Positions 38,052 through 48,568 are shown, counted from the stretch's first letter. The stretch: DNA of 64,000 bases from Bdellovibrionales bacterium (GCA_016713585.1 JADJOV010000002.1:372001-436000), one strand, 5' to 3'. Notes: generated by a model from the sequence alone, not told the origin. Program-made: numbers and translations.

Positions 38052-38872
38052 CCATTATCCAAGACTTCAAGATTTCTAGATTATCAGGGTTATTCCGCCA
38101 GATATTCTTGTGCTTCCACCCAGTAGGTAAAATCTGTCCGCTCCCAGCTAAATACAATAGACTCTCTTCAGGTTTACCAAACACAACCTTTGTTAAGGCC
38201 ACATTATAATCTGGGGCCGGATTGTCATGACACATAGTGCACGAGTCTTCCATTAGTCCTCGCACTTTAGAATCAAAATAGGTTTGATTTAACTCCCCAA
38301 TTACCGAAGGGTTTGGAATCGGATCGTTATCCAAGACCCTCGAAAGGGTGATGTCCTCGCTAGTTAGATTGCTGTTTTGATTGACGGCCAAATCCAACAA
38401 TTTATTTCCGTCAGCAAGGGTTGCGCCCATAATCCAAGCCTTGAGATTATTTAGGTTTTCAACTTCTGCAGGATCATCACCCCAAGCCACAGGCTTATGA
38501 TTCTTATTTCCTACCTTCTGTCCGCTGGCCGCTAGGTAGAGATTACTCTTGTCAGGGTTTTCAACGACCACATTTTTTGATGCGGTCTCAAATGTATCGG
38601 CGACATGTACTTGTTTAATCCCATTGTGGCAGTAAATGCAATTTACCTGAAATCCCTTCAGCACTTTTTGGTCAAAAATTCTTATTCAATCCCTTTGGCG
38701 GGGCGGGTGGAGGTGGCGGTTCTGAACGACCAGCAAAAGGCGCCACAGGTGGTGGTGGTGTCACTATTGAATTTGCACCCCGCTTAAAAGGAGTTTCGCT
38801 GCCGCAACCGAATTGAATCAAACCCAAGAAACTGATCAATAAAAGGCTTACCCTAATTTCCATTTTTCTCAT
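38038..38872 (-). CDS. Diheme c-type cytochrome lipoprotein, one frameshift
   Basis: The start at 38872 (MRKMEIRVSLLLISFLG) overlaps the stop of the FMN_bind gene by four bases. The lipobox is LIQFGC, giving an outer-membrane or periplasmic lipoprotein. A proline-rich spacer (VTPPPPVAPF) follows. An extra T in a run near 38675 breaks the frame. The continuing frame has CIYCHNG and CTMCHDN, two CxxCH sites, each followed by a similar module (NLYLAASGQKVG and LLYLAGSGQILP, then LKAWIMGATL and LKSWIMGAGL), so the protein is an internal duplication. The total is about 278 residues. It is likely an electron carrier on the periplasmic side. Confidence 0.8.
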
Positions 38873-39412
38873 TTTTTCACCTCGACAAAAGTTTTGAATG
38901 CAAATGATGATTTCCTCAGGGCTTCGGCAACAGCTTTGGAGGACCAAGTTGCACCGCTCACCCCATCCACGTCAGAACCGACCTGAAAGGCATCTGACAT
39001 TTTCTTGCCTTTGAATTGTTTTAAGAAAGATTCCTCGGCCACTTTTTTTCCTCGCTCTTCTTCTGAAGAGAGAATGGTAACTGAGGTGACCAACCCTGAA
39101 GGCTCAAAACAGATTCCAATTGTCATCGGGCCCTCTTTTCCCTGCTGGGGGACAACAGTGCAAGCTTTCTCTAGCGCTCCCGCTGCTGACTTACCGTAGA
39201 AAAACGAAAATGCATCTTCTTCAGCATGAGAGGCTATCGATTTTAAAACCGTTCGATGCTCAGGTTTTAGCTGAAATACTTCCTTCGTCATTTTCGCTGA
39301 GGGTGCCAATTCCTTTTTTAGGAAGTCTTTAAGAGATACGAGCTCACCACCAAATAAGTTTGGCGCAAGAATGCTTATCAGCGAAAAAAAAAGCTATCGC
39401 CCGACTCTTCAT
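38869..39412 (-). CDS. FMN_bind domain protein with flavinylation motif, one frameshift
   Basis: The start is at 39412, where MKSRAIAFF opens a signal peptide ending near NLFGGE. The frame breaks in a T9 run just downstream (one extra T). The continuing frame gives a total of about 181 residues. Near the C-terminus, DVDGVSGATWSSKAVAEAL matches the S/T-GA-T flavinylation motif of FMN_bind proteins, in which ApbE links FMN to the threonine. The resemblance is to NqrC/RnfG-type domains. It is likely a periplasmic flavoprotein passing electrons to or from the adjacent diheme lipoprotein. Confidence 0.85.
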
Positions 39413-40004
39413 TTGTCTCCTGACTTTTGAAAACTTCGAATCCAATCAGAAACCAAAGGGCGGCAAAACTCAGTCCCATAAACCCGCCTGATACGGCTGT
39501 CAGATAGGCCATCTTAGGGCCCAGAAATCGAGTTGCCATAAAACTTAAATTATCCAAAACAATAGCAGCATAGGGAGTGCCCAAAAGAATTATTTTGTAT
39601 GAATCCCTCACTTCAACAAACAAACCAAGCAGAGTGAGAGCAAAGAAAAAGCTGGTCATTCCGAAAAGATGAAAGTGCCCTTCTGCCACCAAATTTTTGA
39701 AACTTGGTCGAGCCCCGAACTCAGCGGCGGGAGTGACTTTCTCAATCGTATCTAAGTCAAAGGACTGCTCTCCAGAAGTTGTCTCAACTGCCGCCGTCTC
39801 GGTCCGAATGACCTCAGCCGAGCCATAATAGTGAACTGCGATATCACGTGGTGTCCAGCCTACAACGAGGGCCACATTTGCCAAGGCGTAGAGGTAAGCC
39901 AAGCTCAGGGCACACAAAAACCCGACGATAAGAACTTTCGCATGAACAGGAGCATTTCTCAGTCTAAAGTCAAAAAATCCCTGGGCTCTATTGTCTTTCG
40001 TCAT
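39378..40004 (-). CDS. Four-helix membrane protein in flavinylation cluster
   Basis: The protein has 208 residues. Membrane helices lie at about 22-48, 112-131, 138-160 and 168-192. Between helices 1 and 2 is a periplasmic loop of about 60 residues ending in LVAEGHFHLFGM, with two histidines that could bind heme or metal. It overlaps the FMN_bind gene by 35 bases. I do not recognise a named family. Its place between the outer-membrane protein and the flavoprotein makes an inner-membrane electron-transfer partner plausible. Confidence 0.6.
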   Translation of the reverse strand: MTKDNRAQGFFDFRLRNAPVHAKVLIVGFLCALSLAYLYALANVALVVGWTPRDIAVHYYGSAEVIRTETAAVETTSGEQSFDLDTIEKVTPAAEFGARPSFKNLVAEGHFHLFGMTSFFFALTLLGLFVEVRDSYKIILLGTPYAAIVLDNLSFMATRFLGPKMAYLTAVSGGFMGLSFAALWFLIGFEVFKSQETNEESGDSFFFR

Positions 40005-40085
40005 TTGTTTAGCCGTCCCTTTCCTGCCATACTAAGATTTCAACTATTTCAAGACTCAAAAAATTCGCGCTGAACTTCACTGGCC

Positions 40086-41153
40086 TTAAAAATCGACCGA
40101 GGCCATGACCCGAAGAACATCGTTATTATATTCTTCGACGGCTTCAAAGTTCCATTGTTTCTCTATCAAGAACCGAATCACATCGACGCTGAAGGCGTAA
40201 CCAAGATTCCAATTATGAATATTTTTGTTGGTCACAACTCTTGTATCATTAACATAAGTCCCGTAACGAATTCGAAGTTCGCCGGGGCTCATCACTGGAG
40301 TTGCAAACTCAAGGTAATCCCCACGCTTTTCAAAGTCAGAGCCGGTTGGGGAGTTTCGAATTCCCGCCGTCGCGAGGCCCAACGCCCAGCGAGTGTGTTT
40401 GAAAAAACTGAGATCGAGAGCCCCGTAATCAGAATAGATATCCAAACCACCCATGAGTAAATTCCGACCATAATAGTATTCGCCAAAGTAAGCCGACATA
40501 ATGCCGGTTATTTTTTTCCCCATTGGCAGTGCCCATCGAACTCCTTCTGCCTGAGTGGCCGTCGACCCGCCCGAGGACAGATCAGGATCTTTTGTCGCAT
40601 CCAGAGCGCTGACCGATTGCACAACGTAGGTATCCAATTCACCTATGGGCAAATGCCAATTGATGTTGAATCCGGGTTCTGCCCAAAGGTTTGGGAACAT
40701 GACCCCCTTCATGCCATAGCCTTGGATTCCCCCATAGTAGTGATGAAAGCGACGAGTGTCCCCGAAAGGTACTAATATTTTTCCAAGTTGAATTTTCAAC
40801 TTGGCTGTGGGTTCATAATCGACAGAGAAAAAAGACTGCTGAGCGATCTCGCCCAAGAATGTGGTTTTCTCTGAGGCCTTCACCTTCAGGAAAACAAAAA
40901 AATGGTTATTCTTAAAAGAATTCTTCCCCTCACCCTGAGGAGATGTTGCTGGTGAAGGATTTGTAAATTCGCTTGTGAGATCAAGCTCGCCCCATCAGTG
41001 AAAACTTTTGGCTCTGGAAAACTCCGGCCCGTGGAGGCGGCGAAATCTCAGCTTCCAAATCCAGCGCCTCTTCCGCACTGAGTGCCGTCCCGAAATGACC
41101 AAGCAACTGAGGAAAACAAAACTTGAGAACAAATTCAATAATGGTTGTTTCAT
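40086..41153 (-). CDS. Outer-membrane porin-like protein, two frameshifts
   Basis: The longest clean frame (40086-40883) is a beta-rich protein with many aromatic and glycine residues (FGEYYYGRNLLMGGLDIYSDYG) and a terminal phenylalanine (MASVDF), typical of outer-membrane barrels. Upstream frames add GELDLTSEFTNPSP and, before it, AEEALDLEAEISPPPR and a signal peptide beginning MKQPLLNLFSSFVF at 41153. The reconstructed protein has about 355 residues. It is the first gene of the cluster that ends with apbE and may be a porin or a conduit for electrons. No heme motif is present in it. Confidence 0.65.
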
Positions 41154-41220
41154 GGGGTATCCCTTATGGACCCCTGAGATAAATGATTTTGCCTGTTAAT
41201 TCAACAAAGAACTGTCAATT

Positions 41221-42393
41221 CTACTTCTTAGAGTCATAAGTGGTTTTGAGAGTTTTCTCCTGATGGCGCTCCAACGCCAGTCGAATTAACTCTTCCAGAA
41301 GATTAGAATAGCTCAGGCCACTGGCTTCCCATAATTTAGGGTACATGCTAATATTCGTAAACCCGGGTATCGTATTGATTTCATTTAGATAAATTTCGTT
41401 TGTTCGACGATCTAGAAAAAAATCAACGCGCGCAAGACCACGACATTCAAGAACCTTAAAGGCTTGAATAGCCAGTTCTTGTATCTTAGTTTTTTGAGCC
41501 TCAATTAAGTTCTCGGCCGGGATCTTCAGCTGGGCCCCATTTTCATCAATATATTTAGCTTCATAACTATAAAACTCATGACTTGGGATCACTTCGCCAA
41601 CAACACTTGCCCGTGGTTCCCAGTTTCCCAAAACAGAGACCTCAAGCTCCCGTGCCATAATTGCCTGTTCAACTAGAACTTTGACGTCAAAGGCAAAAGC
41701 ATCCTGATACTGGGCTAAGGCTCCCTCAAGAGATTTAACTTTGTGAACCCCTACCGAAGATCCGGCATTTGCTGGTTTTACAAAGTGGGGAAAAGAAAAT
41801 TCTTCAGCCATCCGCCGAATCCAACCATTAGGATCCTTCTGAAACTCACTTCGGATCAAGACCTTCGTCTTAACCACTGGAATTCCAGCTGCAGCAAGCA
41901 AACGTCTGGACACATCTTTATCCATGCCTAATGCAGATCCCAATACGCCAGACCCCACATAAGGTATATTTGCAAGCTCGAGCAGGCCCTGCATTGTTCC
42001 ATCTTCGCCGAAGGTCCCATGCAGAATCGGTAGAATCACATCGAATGCGGGTCCCAAATTCTGCTTTGCTGCCGGAGCCAGGGATCCTGAGACCGACGAT
42101 GTCACGGGAAGAAATTGTTGGTCACTTTCATACGGAATCAAGGTCGCCGTTCCAGCCATTTTGTTGAGCTCAATCAAACGTGGATTTGATGACTGCCCTA
42201 AAAGCAAAGACTGGTCCGGGGCCAACCACCGACCTGTCTTATCGATTCCAATCAAGGTCACGTCAAATTTGGATTTATCGAGGGCACGATACACAGACAT
42301 CGCTGAAACGATGCTTACTTCATGTTCCCCTGACTTACCGCCAAAGAGTATCGCCACATTTAGTTTTTTATTTTTGTCTTGTCTCATTCTCAA
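41221..42393 (-). CDS. ddl: D-alanine--D-alanine ligase
   Basis: This ATP-grasp enzyme joins two D-alanines for peptidoglycan precursors in the cytoplasm. The protein has 390 residues. GKSGEHEVSIVSA, HGTFGEDGTMQGLLE, FVKPANAGSSVGVHKV and YLNEINTIPGFTNISMYPKLW are the family motifs for substrate, ATP and Mg binding. The length and motif spacing match the type with an insertion after the N-terminal domain. It is complete. A few bases separate it from unrelated neighbours. Confidence 0.95.
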   Translation of the reverse strand: MRMRQDKNKKLNVAILFGGKSGEHEVSIVSAMSVYRALDKSKFDVTLIGIDKTGRWLAPDQSLLLGQSSNPRLIELNKMAGTATLIPYESDQQFLPVTSSVSGSLAPAAKQNLGPAFDVILPILHGTFGEDGTMQGLLELANIPYVGSGVLGSALGMDKDVSRRLLAAAGIPVVKTKVLIRSEFQKDPNGWIRRMAEEFSFPHFVKPANAGSSVGVHKVKSLEGALAQYQDAFAFDVKVLVEQAIMARELEVSVLGNWEPRASVVGEVIPSHEFYSYEAKYIDENGAQLKIPAENLIEAQKTKIQELAIQAFKVLECRGLARVDFFLDRRTNEIYLNEINTIPGFTNISMYPKLWEASGLSYSNLLEELIRLALERHQEKTLKTTYDSKK

Positions 42394-42459
42394 AATTTAA
42401 ATTGGAGTCGCCTCGAAATCCAGACAAATCGGGCGACACTAGCCGTCGTAGTATTGGGT

Positions 42460-44103
42460 TTATTGCTGCCTAAAATCCAAATCTATAAAAGTGGAGTAGG
42501 TTGGTCGCACCAAGGCCTCGACGTAACGAGGATCACGAATTCCTGGAACTTTCACCATGAATGGAAGTTTGAAACCGTCTTTAAGAAGCTTCTTATAGGT
42601 TTCGTGCTGTCCATCCTGGGCATAGACCTGCCCCTGGAAAGTTATGCGAAGCTGCTTAGGAGAAGCCGCCGGAGAAAGATTGTCCTCATAATCGTGTGTC
42701 ATATGCGTCACCACGTCATCAATTTCTAATCCCCTTTTTAGAAGAAAATAATATCTCGATTCCTGTGGATTATAAATTCGCCTTTCTGGGAAGGGGAAAT
42801 CAATCTGTGCCCACTTTGTTTGTGGCTCTGGGAAAAAAATTGAGTTTTCAATCTCATCACTCTCTTTCGGCATAGAATAGTTTTCAGGCATCTGAAAAAC
42901 CATCATCATCGTAAACAAGTGCATACGCTCGATATTGGGATGGCCATCCACATGGGTCCGTTTTTTGAAATCTGGAGATTCAAGAAAAAAATTTGTCAGA
43001 CGGCTATGCTCATTTTGACTGCAATTCTGATTTTTTGCCGTGCACTCCATTGCAAACTGCAAAATGAGACCATAGGTCGGATGTGTGCATGGGCTCCTGA
43101 GATCCCTGCACTCCTCAGGCACTTCGCCAATATGATAGTATTGTTTTTTATTCATACTTGCATGTGCCCCTCGAACAATCACCAATTCGCGAATGGAGGG
43201 ATCTTTAAAATTGCCAAAATCACTGGCAAGAACCTGGTTCTTCTTCGCGCTCTCTGGGTCCTTCAAATGAATAAAATCTGCACGGGCGCTTGGAATCGCT
43301 ACCGCAAGGTCAGACTCTGCACGCTTATTCCAGCCCAAGCCAAAAACTGCCTGAAAGCCGCCCAACATGCTTCGCTTCGTTATCTGTTGGAAGGTAGAAA
43401 GCCCGTTCTTCAAATCTGGATCATTTCTCTCTGGAAGTAGACCTGCAACAGATTGGACTCGAAAAGGAAGTTTAATACCCATTCGCTCCATCATCGCGGC
43501 TCGCCGACTGAATCTAACAGATGTATCACTGCTATAGGACATCTCATTAAGTTCCTTGTCTCCCAACCGAGCATTCGCCTTTCGTGCCAGCTTGCGAAGA
43601 ATTTCAGAATCACTCATAAGATCGGCCATTTTTGAGCCCCACATTGGAGAACCGAGAGTTATCAACCCATCTGTTTTCAGAGCATAGGGGCGAAAAAATA
43701 AAAATTCATCGTCATTGGCCAGGCTCCTGAGAAGCAAGATCCAAGAGATCAGACCACCCTGGGAATGGGCCACAAAAGTTATCTGATCCGATGATCTGAG
43801 GGCTCCAATGTTGTCGATAATCTTGATACCAACATCAACTGCAAAATCATAAGGTGTCTTACCATCCCGACCAGTGTCATAAGCCAATGGAAAGACTTTA
43901 ATTTCAGTCCCCTTCTGGATAAGCGATCCATGTTCCTCCAATATGCTATCTAGCTTCCCAAACGTCTGCGCATTTCCGTTGAGACCGTGAATCAGAAAAA
44001 TAAATTTTCTGGGCTTATCGGCGGCATAAGCACCTTCAAATCCAAAAAAATTTGATAAAAGACACACTAAAAATACGACAGAATTCACTAAGCGCCCAGA
44101 CAT
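42460..44103 (-). CDS. Exported alpha/beta hydrolase (lipase/esterase-like)
   Basis: The protein has 547 residues with a signal peptide (1-27, GAYAA). The oxyanion-hole segment is FIFLIHGLNGNAQTF (residues 34-48) and the nucleophile elbow is AHSQGG with S114. An acid and a histidine are expected later, and HASMNKKQYYH near residue 310 is one candidate for the histidine. The C-terminal 150 residues are extra compared with small lipases and end in basic and hydrophobic segments (VEALVRPTYSTF). It is probably secreted or periplasmic. The substrate could be lipid or ester, unproven. Confidence 0.75.
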   Translation of the reverse strand: MSGRLVNSVVFLVCLLSNFFGFEGAYAADKPRKFIFLIHGLNGNAQTFGKLDSILEEHGSLIQKGTEIKVFPLAYDTGRDGKTPYDFAVDVGIKIIDNIGALRSSDQITFVAHSQGGLISWILLLRSLANDDEFLFFRPYALKTDGLITLGSPMWGSKMADLMSDSEILRKLARKANARLGDKELNEMSYSSDTSVRFSRRAAMMERMGIKLPFRVQSVAGLLPERNDPDLKNGLSTFQQITKRSMLGGFQAVFGLGWNKRAESDLAVAIPSARADFIHLKDPESAKKNQVLASDFGNFKDPSIRELVIVRGAHASMNKKQYYHIGEVPEECRDLRSPCTHPTYGLILQFAMECTAKNQNCSQNEHSRLTNFFLESPDFKKRTHVDGHPNIERMHLFTMMMVFQMPENYSMPKESDEIENSIFFPEPQTKWAQIDFPFPERRIYNPQESRYYFLLKRGLEIDDVVTHMTHDYEDNLSPAASPKQLRITFQGQVYAQDGQHETYKKLLKDGFKLPFMVKVPGIRDPRYVEALVRPTYSTFIDLDFRQQ

Positions 44104-44291
44104 ACAGACTCCTCTAGCTGGGCTCTAGCTTTCAAATTCAATGCCACTGCCTGAGGCCACCAAACCTATTCCATTTACGAAAACACTCTCTCAGTGTCAA
44201 TGCGGCCTCGGAGTGACAAAAACGGGCCTTGGGTTTCCTTTGGGCTTTCAGTAACGAAACAGGATAAAACTGCTAAAATTGTTTCGGAATT

Positions 44292-45309
44292 TCAACTCGC
44301 TGAATAGCGTTCGTCGAAGGCATCTCGAACACCGAGACCTACGTTAATAAATAAACTCAGCGTAAGGACCATCACCAATAACGTCGACCACACAAGCCAT
44401 TCAGCAGTTGTGAAATACTTCTGCGCTTGGGACATAAGTTCGCCCCAACTGGGCGTCGGGGGCGCAAACCAAGTCCTAGGTAATCCAGAGTCGAGAGCAC
44501 GTAGATGTTTCCAGCAATTGTGAATGGGGAAAACGTCACCAAAGGAGTTATTCCATTTGGAAGAATATGTTTGAAAATTACTCGAGAGTGGGACGCGCCG
44601 AGGGCTTGGGCCGCTTCAACATAGTCTCGCTTCCGCAATTGCAAAAACTGACCACGCATCTGAAGCGCAATACCCGTCCAATCAAAGGTAACATAGAGAA
44701 GAATCAACACAAAAACATTAGGCGAAAAATCGAGATAATGGTAATTATCAAAATAAGCACGGGAACGTTCTGTATGACCTCTATGATTCTTGATCCCACA
44801 AAATCAACCCAGCCACCAAAGTAACCCATGACAGATCCCACAAAGGTCCCGATCAAATACCCGATAATCCAACACCAAATTGCAAAAATAAATGTATATC
44901 GCAACCCATAGAGTAGGCGGGTCGTCACGTCCCGACCTCGATCATCAGTGCCTAACCAATTATCTTTGGAGGGCTTGGAGGGGTAGGACTCAACGACTTT
45001 ATTGCTCTCATAGGGATCCCATTGAATGATGGGCCAAACAGCCCAATCCTGTGGTCCAAATGTTAAGCTTCGGTAATCCATGACATAGGTGTCTTCGAGA
45101 CCAAAAACAGAAGGATGATAGTCAACAAAGAGCGGAATATACAGTTTTCCTTGGTAGCTCATCGCATGGGGCTTGCTGTTCGCCCAAAACTCAGCTGTCA
45201 AACTCAAAAAAACTAAGCAAAAAATCAAAATCAGAGAAAAAAAAGCTGTTTTGTTTTTCTTAAATCGACGGTACCGCTTGAGTGTGAGTTCATTTTTAAT
45301 CAAACTCAT
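44292..45309 (-). CDS. yejE: YejE-like peptide ABC transporter permease, two frameshifts
   Basis: Pieces 44704-45309, 44372-44710 and a tail down to a stop at 44292 rebuild about 339 residues. The N-terminal membrane helix and the long periplasmic loop (NWLGTDDRGRDVTTRLLYG) are YejE-like. The EAA cytoplasmic loop is present (DYVEAAQALGASHSRVIFKH). The C-terminal ending VRDAFDERYSAS parallels that of YejE. Breaks are near 44707 and in a C-run near 44458. The start overlaps the yejB-like stop by four bases. Confidence 0.85.
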
Positions 45310-46355
45310 TTAAAATCAATCCTCGGATCAACCACAACGTAAATAAAATCAGAAAAAAGTCGCCCAAACATCAAAACTAAGGACGACAAGAAAATCATGG
45401 CCATAACAACGTTGTAGTCCCTAGATATAATTGATTGATAGCTCAGTAAGCCAATTCCATCTAAATTAAACAGAGTTTCAATGATTAAGGATCCCGCCAA
45501 GAAGACTCCAAAAATACCGCCAATACCAGTTGCCACTGGAATCAGAGAGTTCCTAAGGGCATGCTTATAGATGACCCACTTTTCGGCAACGCCCTTGGCT
45601 CTGGCGGTTCGAATATAGTCTTGCTTAATCACATCCAAGAGCGAATTTCTAGTTAGAAGAGTCAATTGAGTAAAGCTACCGATCATATAACAGATCCCCG
45701 GCAGGATAAAATGATGAGCTCGATCGAGGATTTGTCCCCACAATGACAAGCTATCATAATTATCCGATCTAAATCCCCCAATCGGAAACAAATTCAAATG
45801 TCCGGAGCCCGCAAAAAAGACAATAAGCACGAGGCCAAAAACTAAGGGCGGCACTGCATAAGCCATATTGAGCACCACCCCTGAAATTTGATCAAAACGA
45901 GAACCGGCCCGAACCGCCCTGGCGACGCCTAAGGGAATTGAAACTAAATATGTTAATAGTATCGAAAGAATACCAAATTGCAGGGACACGGGAAATTTTC
46001 TGACAATCACATCAATCACTGGCTCTTGATAGGTGAAACTCTCACCAAAGTTGAAGGAAAAAATATTCTTAAGCCAAATCCAATATCGCACGTGAACTGG
46101 TTTATCGAAGCCATATTGTTTATTGAGGGCATCAATAATCTCTTGATTCACGCTTGAATCCCTGGTCGTACCAGTTCCGCCGCCACTGGCGCCTCCAATG
46201 CCTGCGCCACTCATTCCCCCACCAAAGCGAAGTGCCTGAAGCTTCTGTTCCACTGGACTGCCCGGAGCAAGATTGATGATTATGAAACACATCAAGGTGA
46301 TCCCAAAAAAAGTAGGAATCATAAACAAAATGCGGCGAACAAAATAGGCAAACAC
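45306..46355 (-). CDS. yejB: YejB-like peptide ABC transporter permease
   Basis: The protein has 349 residues. It matches YejB in order of motifs: LFMIPTFFGITL, the Gly/Ser-rich insertion in the first periplasmic loop (FGGGMSGAGIGGASGGG), YGFDKPVHVRYW, IPLGVARAVRAGSRFD, the EAA loop DYIRTARAKGVAEKWVIYKH and the ending VDPRIDFK. It forms the import channel with YejE and is complete. The ATPase gene (yejF) is not found beside it in the window. Confidence 0.93.
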   Translation of the reverse strand: MFAYFVRRILFMIPTFFGITLMCFIIINLAPGSPVEQKLQALRFGGGMSGAGIGGASGGGTGTTRDSSVNQEIIDALNKQYGFDKPVHVRYWIWLKNIFSFNFGESFTYQEPVIDVIVRKFPVSLQFGILSILLTYLVSIPLGVARAVRAGSRFDQISGVVLNMAYAVPPLVFGLVLIVFFAGSGHLNLFPIGGFRSDNYDSLSLWGQILDRAHHFILPGICYMIGSFTQLTLLTRNSLLDVIKQDYIRTARAKGVAEKWVIYKHALRNSLIPVATGIGGIFGVFLAGSLIIETLFNLDGIGLLSYQSIISRDYNVVMAMIFLSSLVLMFGRLFSDFIYVVVDPRIDFK

Positions 46356-46403
46356 CCTATGAACCCCCGCCGTTATTTATTTTTTTCAAGTTCTGCCGAT
46401 TCA

Positions 46404-48110
46404 CTATTTTGTCATCCACCACGAAGTGTATCCAGCTTCATACTCAAAAGTCTCACCCGGCTGTCCCACTCATTTAAAAATGGCATAATGAAAGTACTTA
46501 TCATTAAAAAAAACACATAGGGCGCATCGTTCGCGATAATCTCAAAGGCCTTTCGAAGTTTCTCTATTCGAGGCTTCTTCTCCATGATCTCACGAGCCTC
46601 ATCAATCAACTTATCGACCTCAGGATTCTGGTAATTAATAAAATTAGACCCTCCGGCAACAGCAGAACTTGAATGCCAAACTTGCTTAGGATCCCAATCA
46701 ATGTCACCTCCAACCCATCTCAACGCCAAAGAGTCAAAATTTCCGGTATCCAAGGTCTTAATAAAGGGAATTCCATTCCATAAATTTAAGTTCCATTTCG
46801 ATTCCGGCCTTTTTGAGATCTTCCTTATAAATAGTCCAATATTTTCAGAATCTTTGTTAGCATAAACAAGCGCAAATTTAAATGCAGTTTTCTTGCCATC
46901 TACGACTTTATCGAGGGCACCGTCTTTGTCTGTATCTGCCCATCCAGCTTTAGTTAAAAGGTCTTTTGCTTTCTTGGGATCAAACAAAAAAGGCTTGACG
47001 CTTGGGTTGGCATATTCACTTCGTAAATAGACAGGTCCGGTTGCCAAATCAGCCTTCCCATATAGAAATTTCTTATTCATTTCGTCACGATTCATCAAAT
47101 GAGCAAGTGCTTGACGAACCTCACGATCCTTAAAGAGATCTCGGCGAAGGTTCCAGGCAATAAAAGCATAACTCTTCGGAGCTGCGTTTTCGATTTGCTT
47201 TTTGAAAACTGTTTTACCCTACATCTCGCCTTCGGTTTTTTCATATAAGCTTCGGTGCCCAGGGAAATATAATCTAAATCGCCTTTTTTGATGCGTTCAA
47301 TTTGAACGTTTTCTTCCTTGATAAACTTAAAATCAACAGTGTCAAAATTATAGTAGCCCTTCAGATTCGGACTCTCTGCGCCGGCCCATTTTTCATAACG
47401 CTTCAAAATGATACGCTGTCCACGCTCAAATTTATCTAGCCGATAGGGCCCTGATCCGACCACTGTGGAGTTCAATTTTTTTGACTTTTCAACATCGGAA
47501 TAGATGTGTTTCGGTAAGATCTGCAACATCCCAGCGATCTGGTCGAAATTTTTATAATATTTGTTTTTTGCGAAAAATTTGATGGTGGTTGGATTAACAA
47601 TTTGAGTTTTTTCACGATCAATTCCATCAAAATAAGGAATCATGTGGGCCGCTTCATATTTAGGGTCAAAGATCGCGTCCAGTGAAAACTTCACATCCTC
47701 TGCCGTCACAGGTTTACCATCATGAAAAGTAGCTTGGGGACGCAAGAAAAAAGTAAATGTTTTACCGTCTTTGGAAATCTCCCACTTTTCAGCAAGCTGA
47801 GGTTCCCACTCATAGGTCGTTGCATTCCGCGTGAGGAGAGTTTCAACCACAAGACCTCTGACTTGAGTCGAGTAGCCATCAGTGCTGGTAATCGGATGCA
47901 AGGTTGGCGGCTCAGCCCCTAAGTTGACGACTAAATTTCCCCCCTTAGGCGCATTGATATTGGGTCCCGTCGCTTTTTTGGGGACAGCTGCCTTAGCCGC
48001 TTCAGGCCCAATAACAAGGAAAGGGACCGCCAAAAAGGCAAAGGAATATGCTATGAAAAGCGCTGTTGAAAATACGATTGAAAGTGAAAGCTTGGATAAA
48101 AAGAATTCAT
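46404..48110 (-). CDS. yejA: YejA-like peptide-binding protein (SBP_bac_5), several frameshifts
   Basis: The fragments 47095-48033 and 46412-47098 encode one solute-binding protein of about 569 residues. An upstream ATG at 48110 with GGAGGGG before it starts a signal peptide through another shift in a T run near 48100. Motifs: GGNLVVNLGAEPPTLHP, WEISKDGKTFTFFLRP, FHDGKPVTAEDVKFSLD, GSGPYRLDKFERGQRI. Breaks are near 47220, and near 46480 where a T run hides the ending FHYAIFK and ETFEYEAGYTSWWMTK. It binds peptides in the periplasm for the YejBE permeases that follow 50 bases downstream. Confidence 0.85.
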
Positions 48111-48190
48111 CTTTGACCCCTCCGAATGGTGGATCTTAACGTTCGATGAAATCACTCAGATAATCAAGCGCCTGACTAGTTACATAAGCA

Positions 48191-48568
48191 CTAACCGCGA
48201 GCATATCTTCGATTGAAGGACTCGCGAATTTCTGCTCCTTCGATGCTCAGCCTGGTCCAAGGAATTGCCCTCAGGCGTTCGAGCTCAATAGGCTCCTCGG
48301 TTTCTTCGCAAAGTCCGTAGCTGCCGTTTTCGATCCGAGCCAGAGCACTCTCAATTTCGAGGAGTTGGCTTCTGAGGCGATCATGCATGGTCACAAAGTC
48401 AGCCTCAGCCAAAACTCGAACAGTCTGGTCGGCCTCATCCCCACCAACACGATCTTCAGCATCAAGGTGCTGCCTGGCCTCGCGAACGCGATTAAGTATG
48501 TCCATTTTGACCTGTTGAAGTTTAGCTTTACACTCTTGAGCAAACTTTTGAGAAATAATAGCGGCCAT
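48191..48568 (-). CDS. DksA/TraR-family protein with degenerate zinc finger
   Basis: The start at 48568 (MAAIISQKFAQE) is favoured by GGGGAGG upstream. The protein has 125 residues: a coiled coil (about 8-75) and a C-terminal part GSYGLCEETEEPIELERLRAIPWTRLS. In DksA the last part is a four-cysteine zinc finger. Here the first cysteine remains and the other three positions are T, S and G, so zinc cannot be held in the usual way. Cysteine-poor DksA paralogues exist in other bacteria and still act on RNA polymerase. It is likely a transcription regulator. Confidence 0.85.
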   Translation of the reverse strand: MAAIISQKFAQECKAKLQQVKMDILNRVREARQHLDAEDRVGGDEADQTVRVLAEADFVTMHDRLRSQLLEIESALARIENGSYGLCEETEEPIELERLRAIPWTRLSIEGAEIRESFNRRYARG

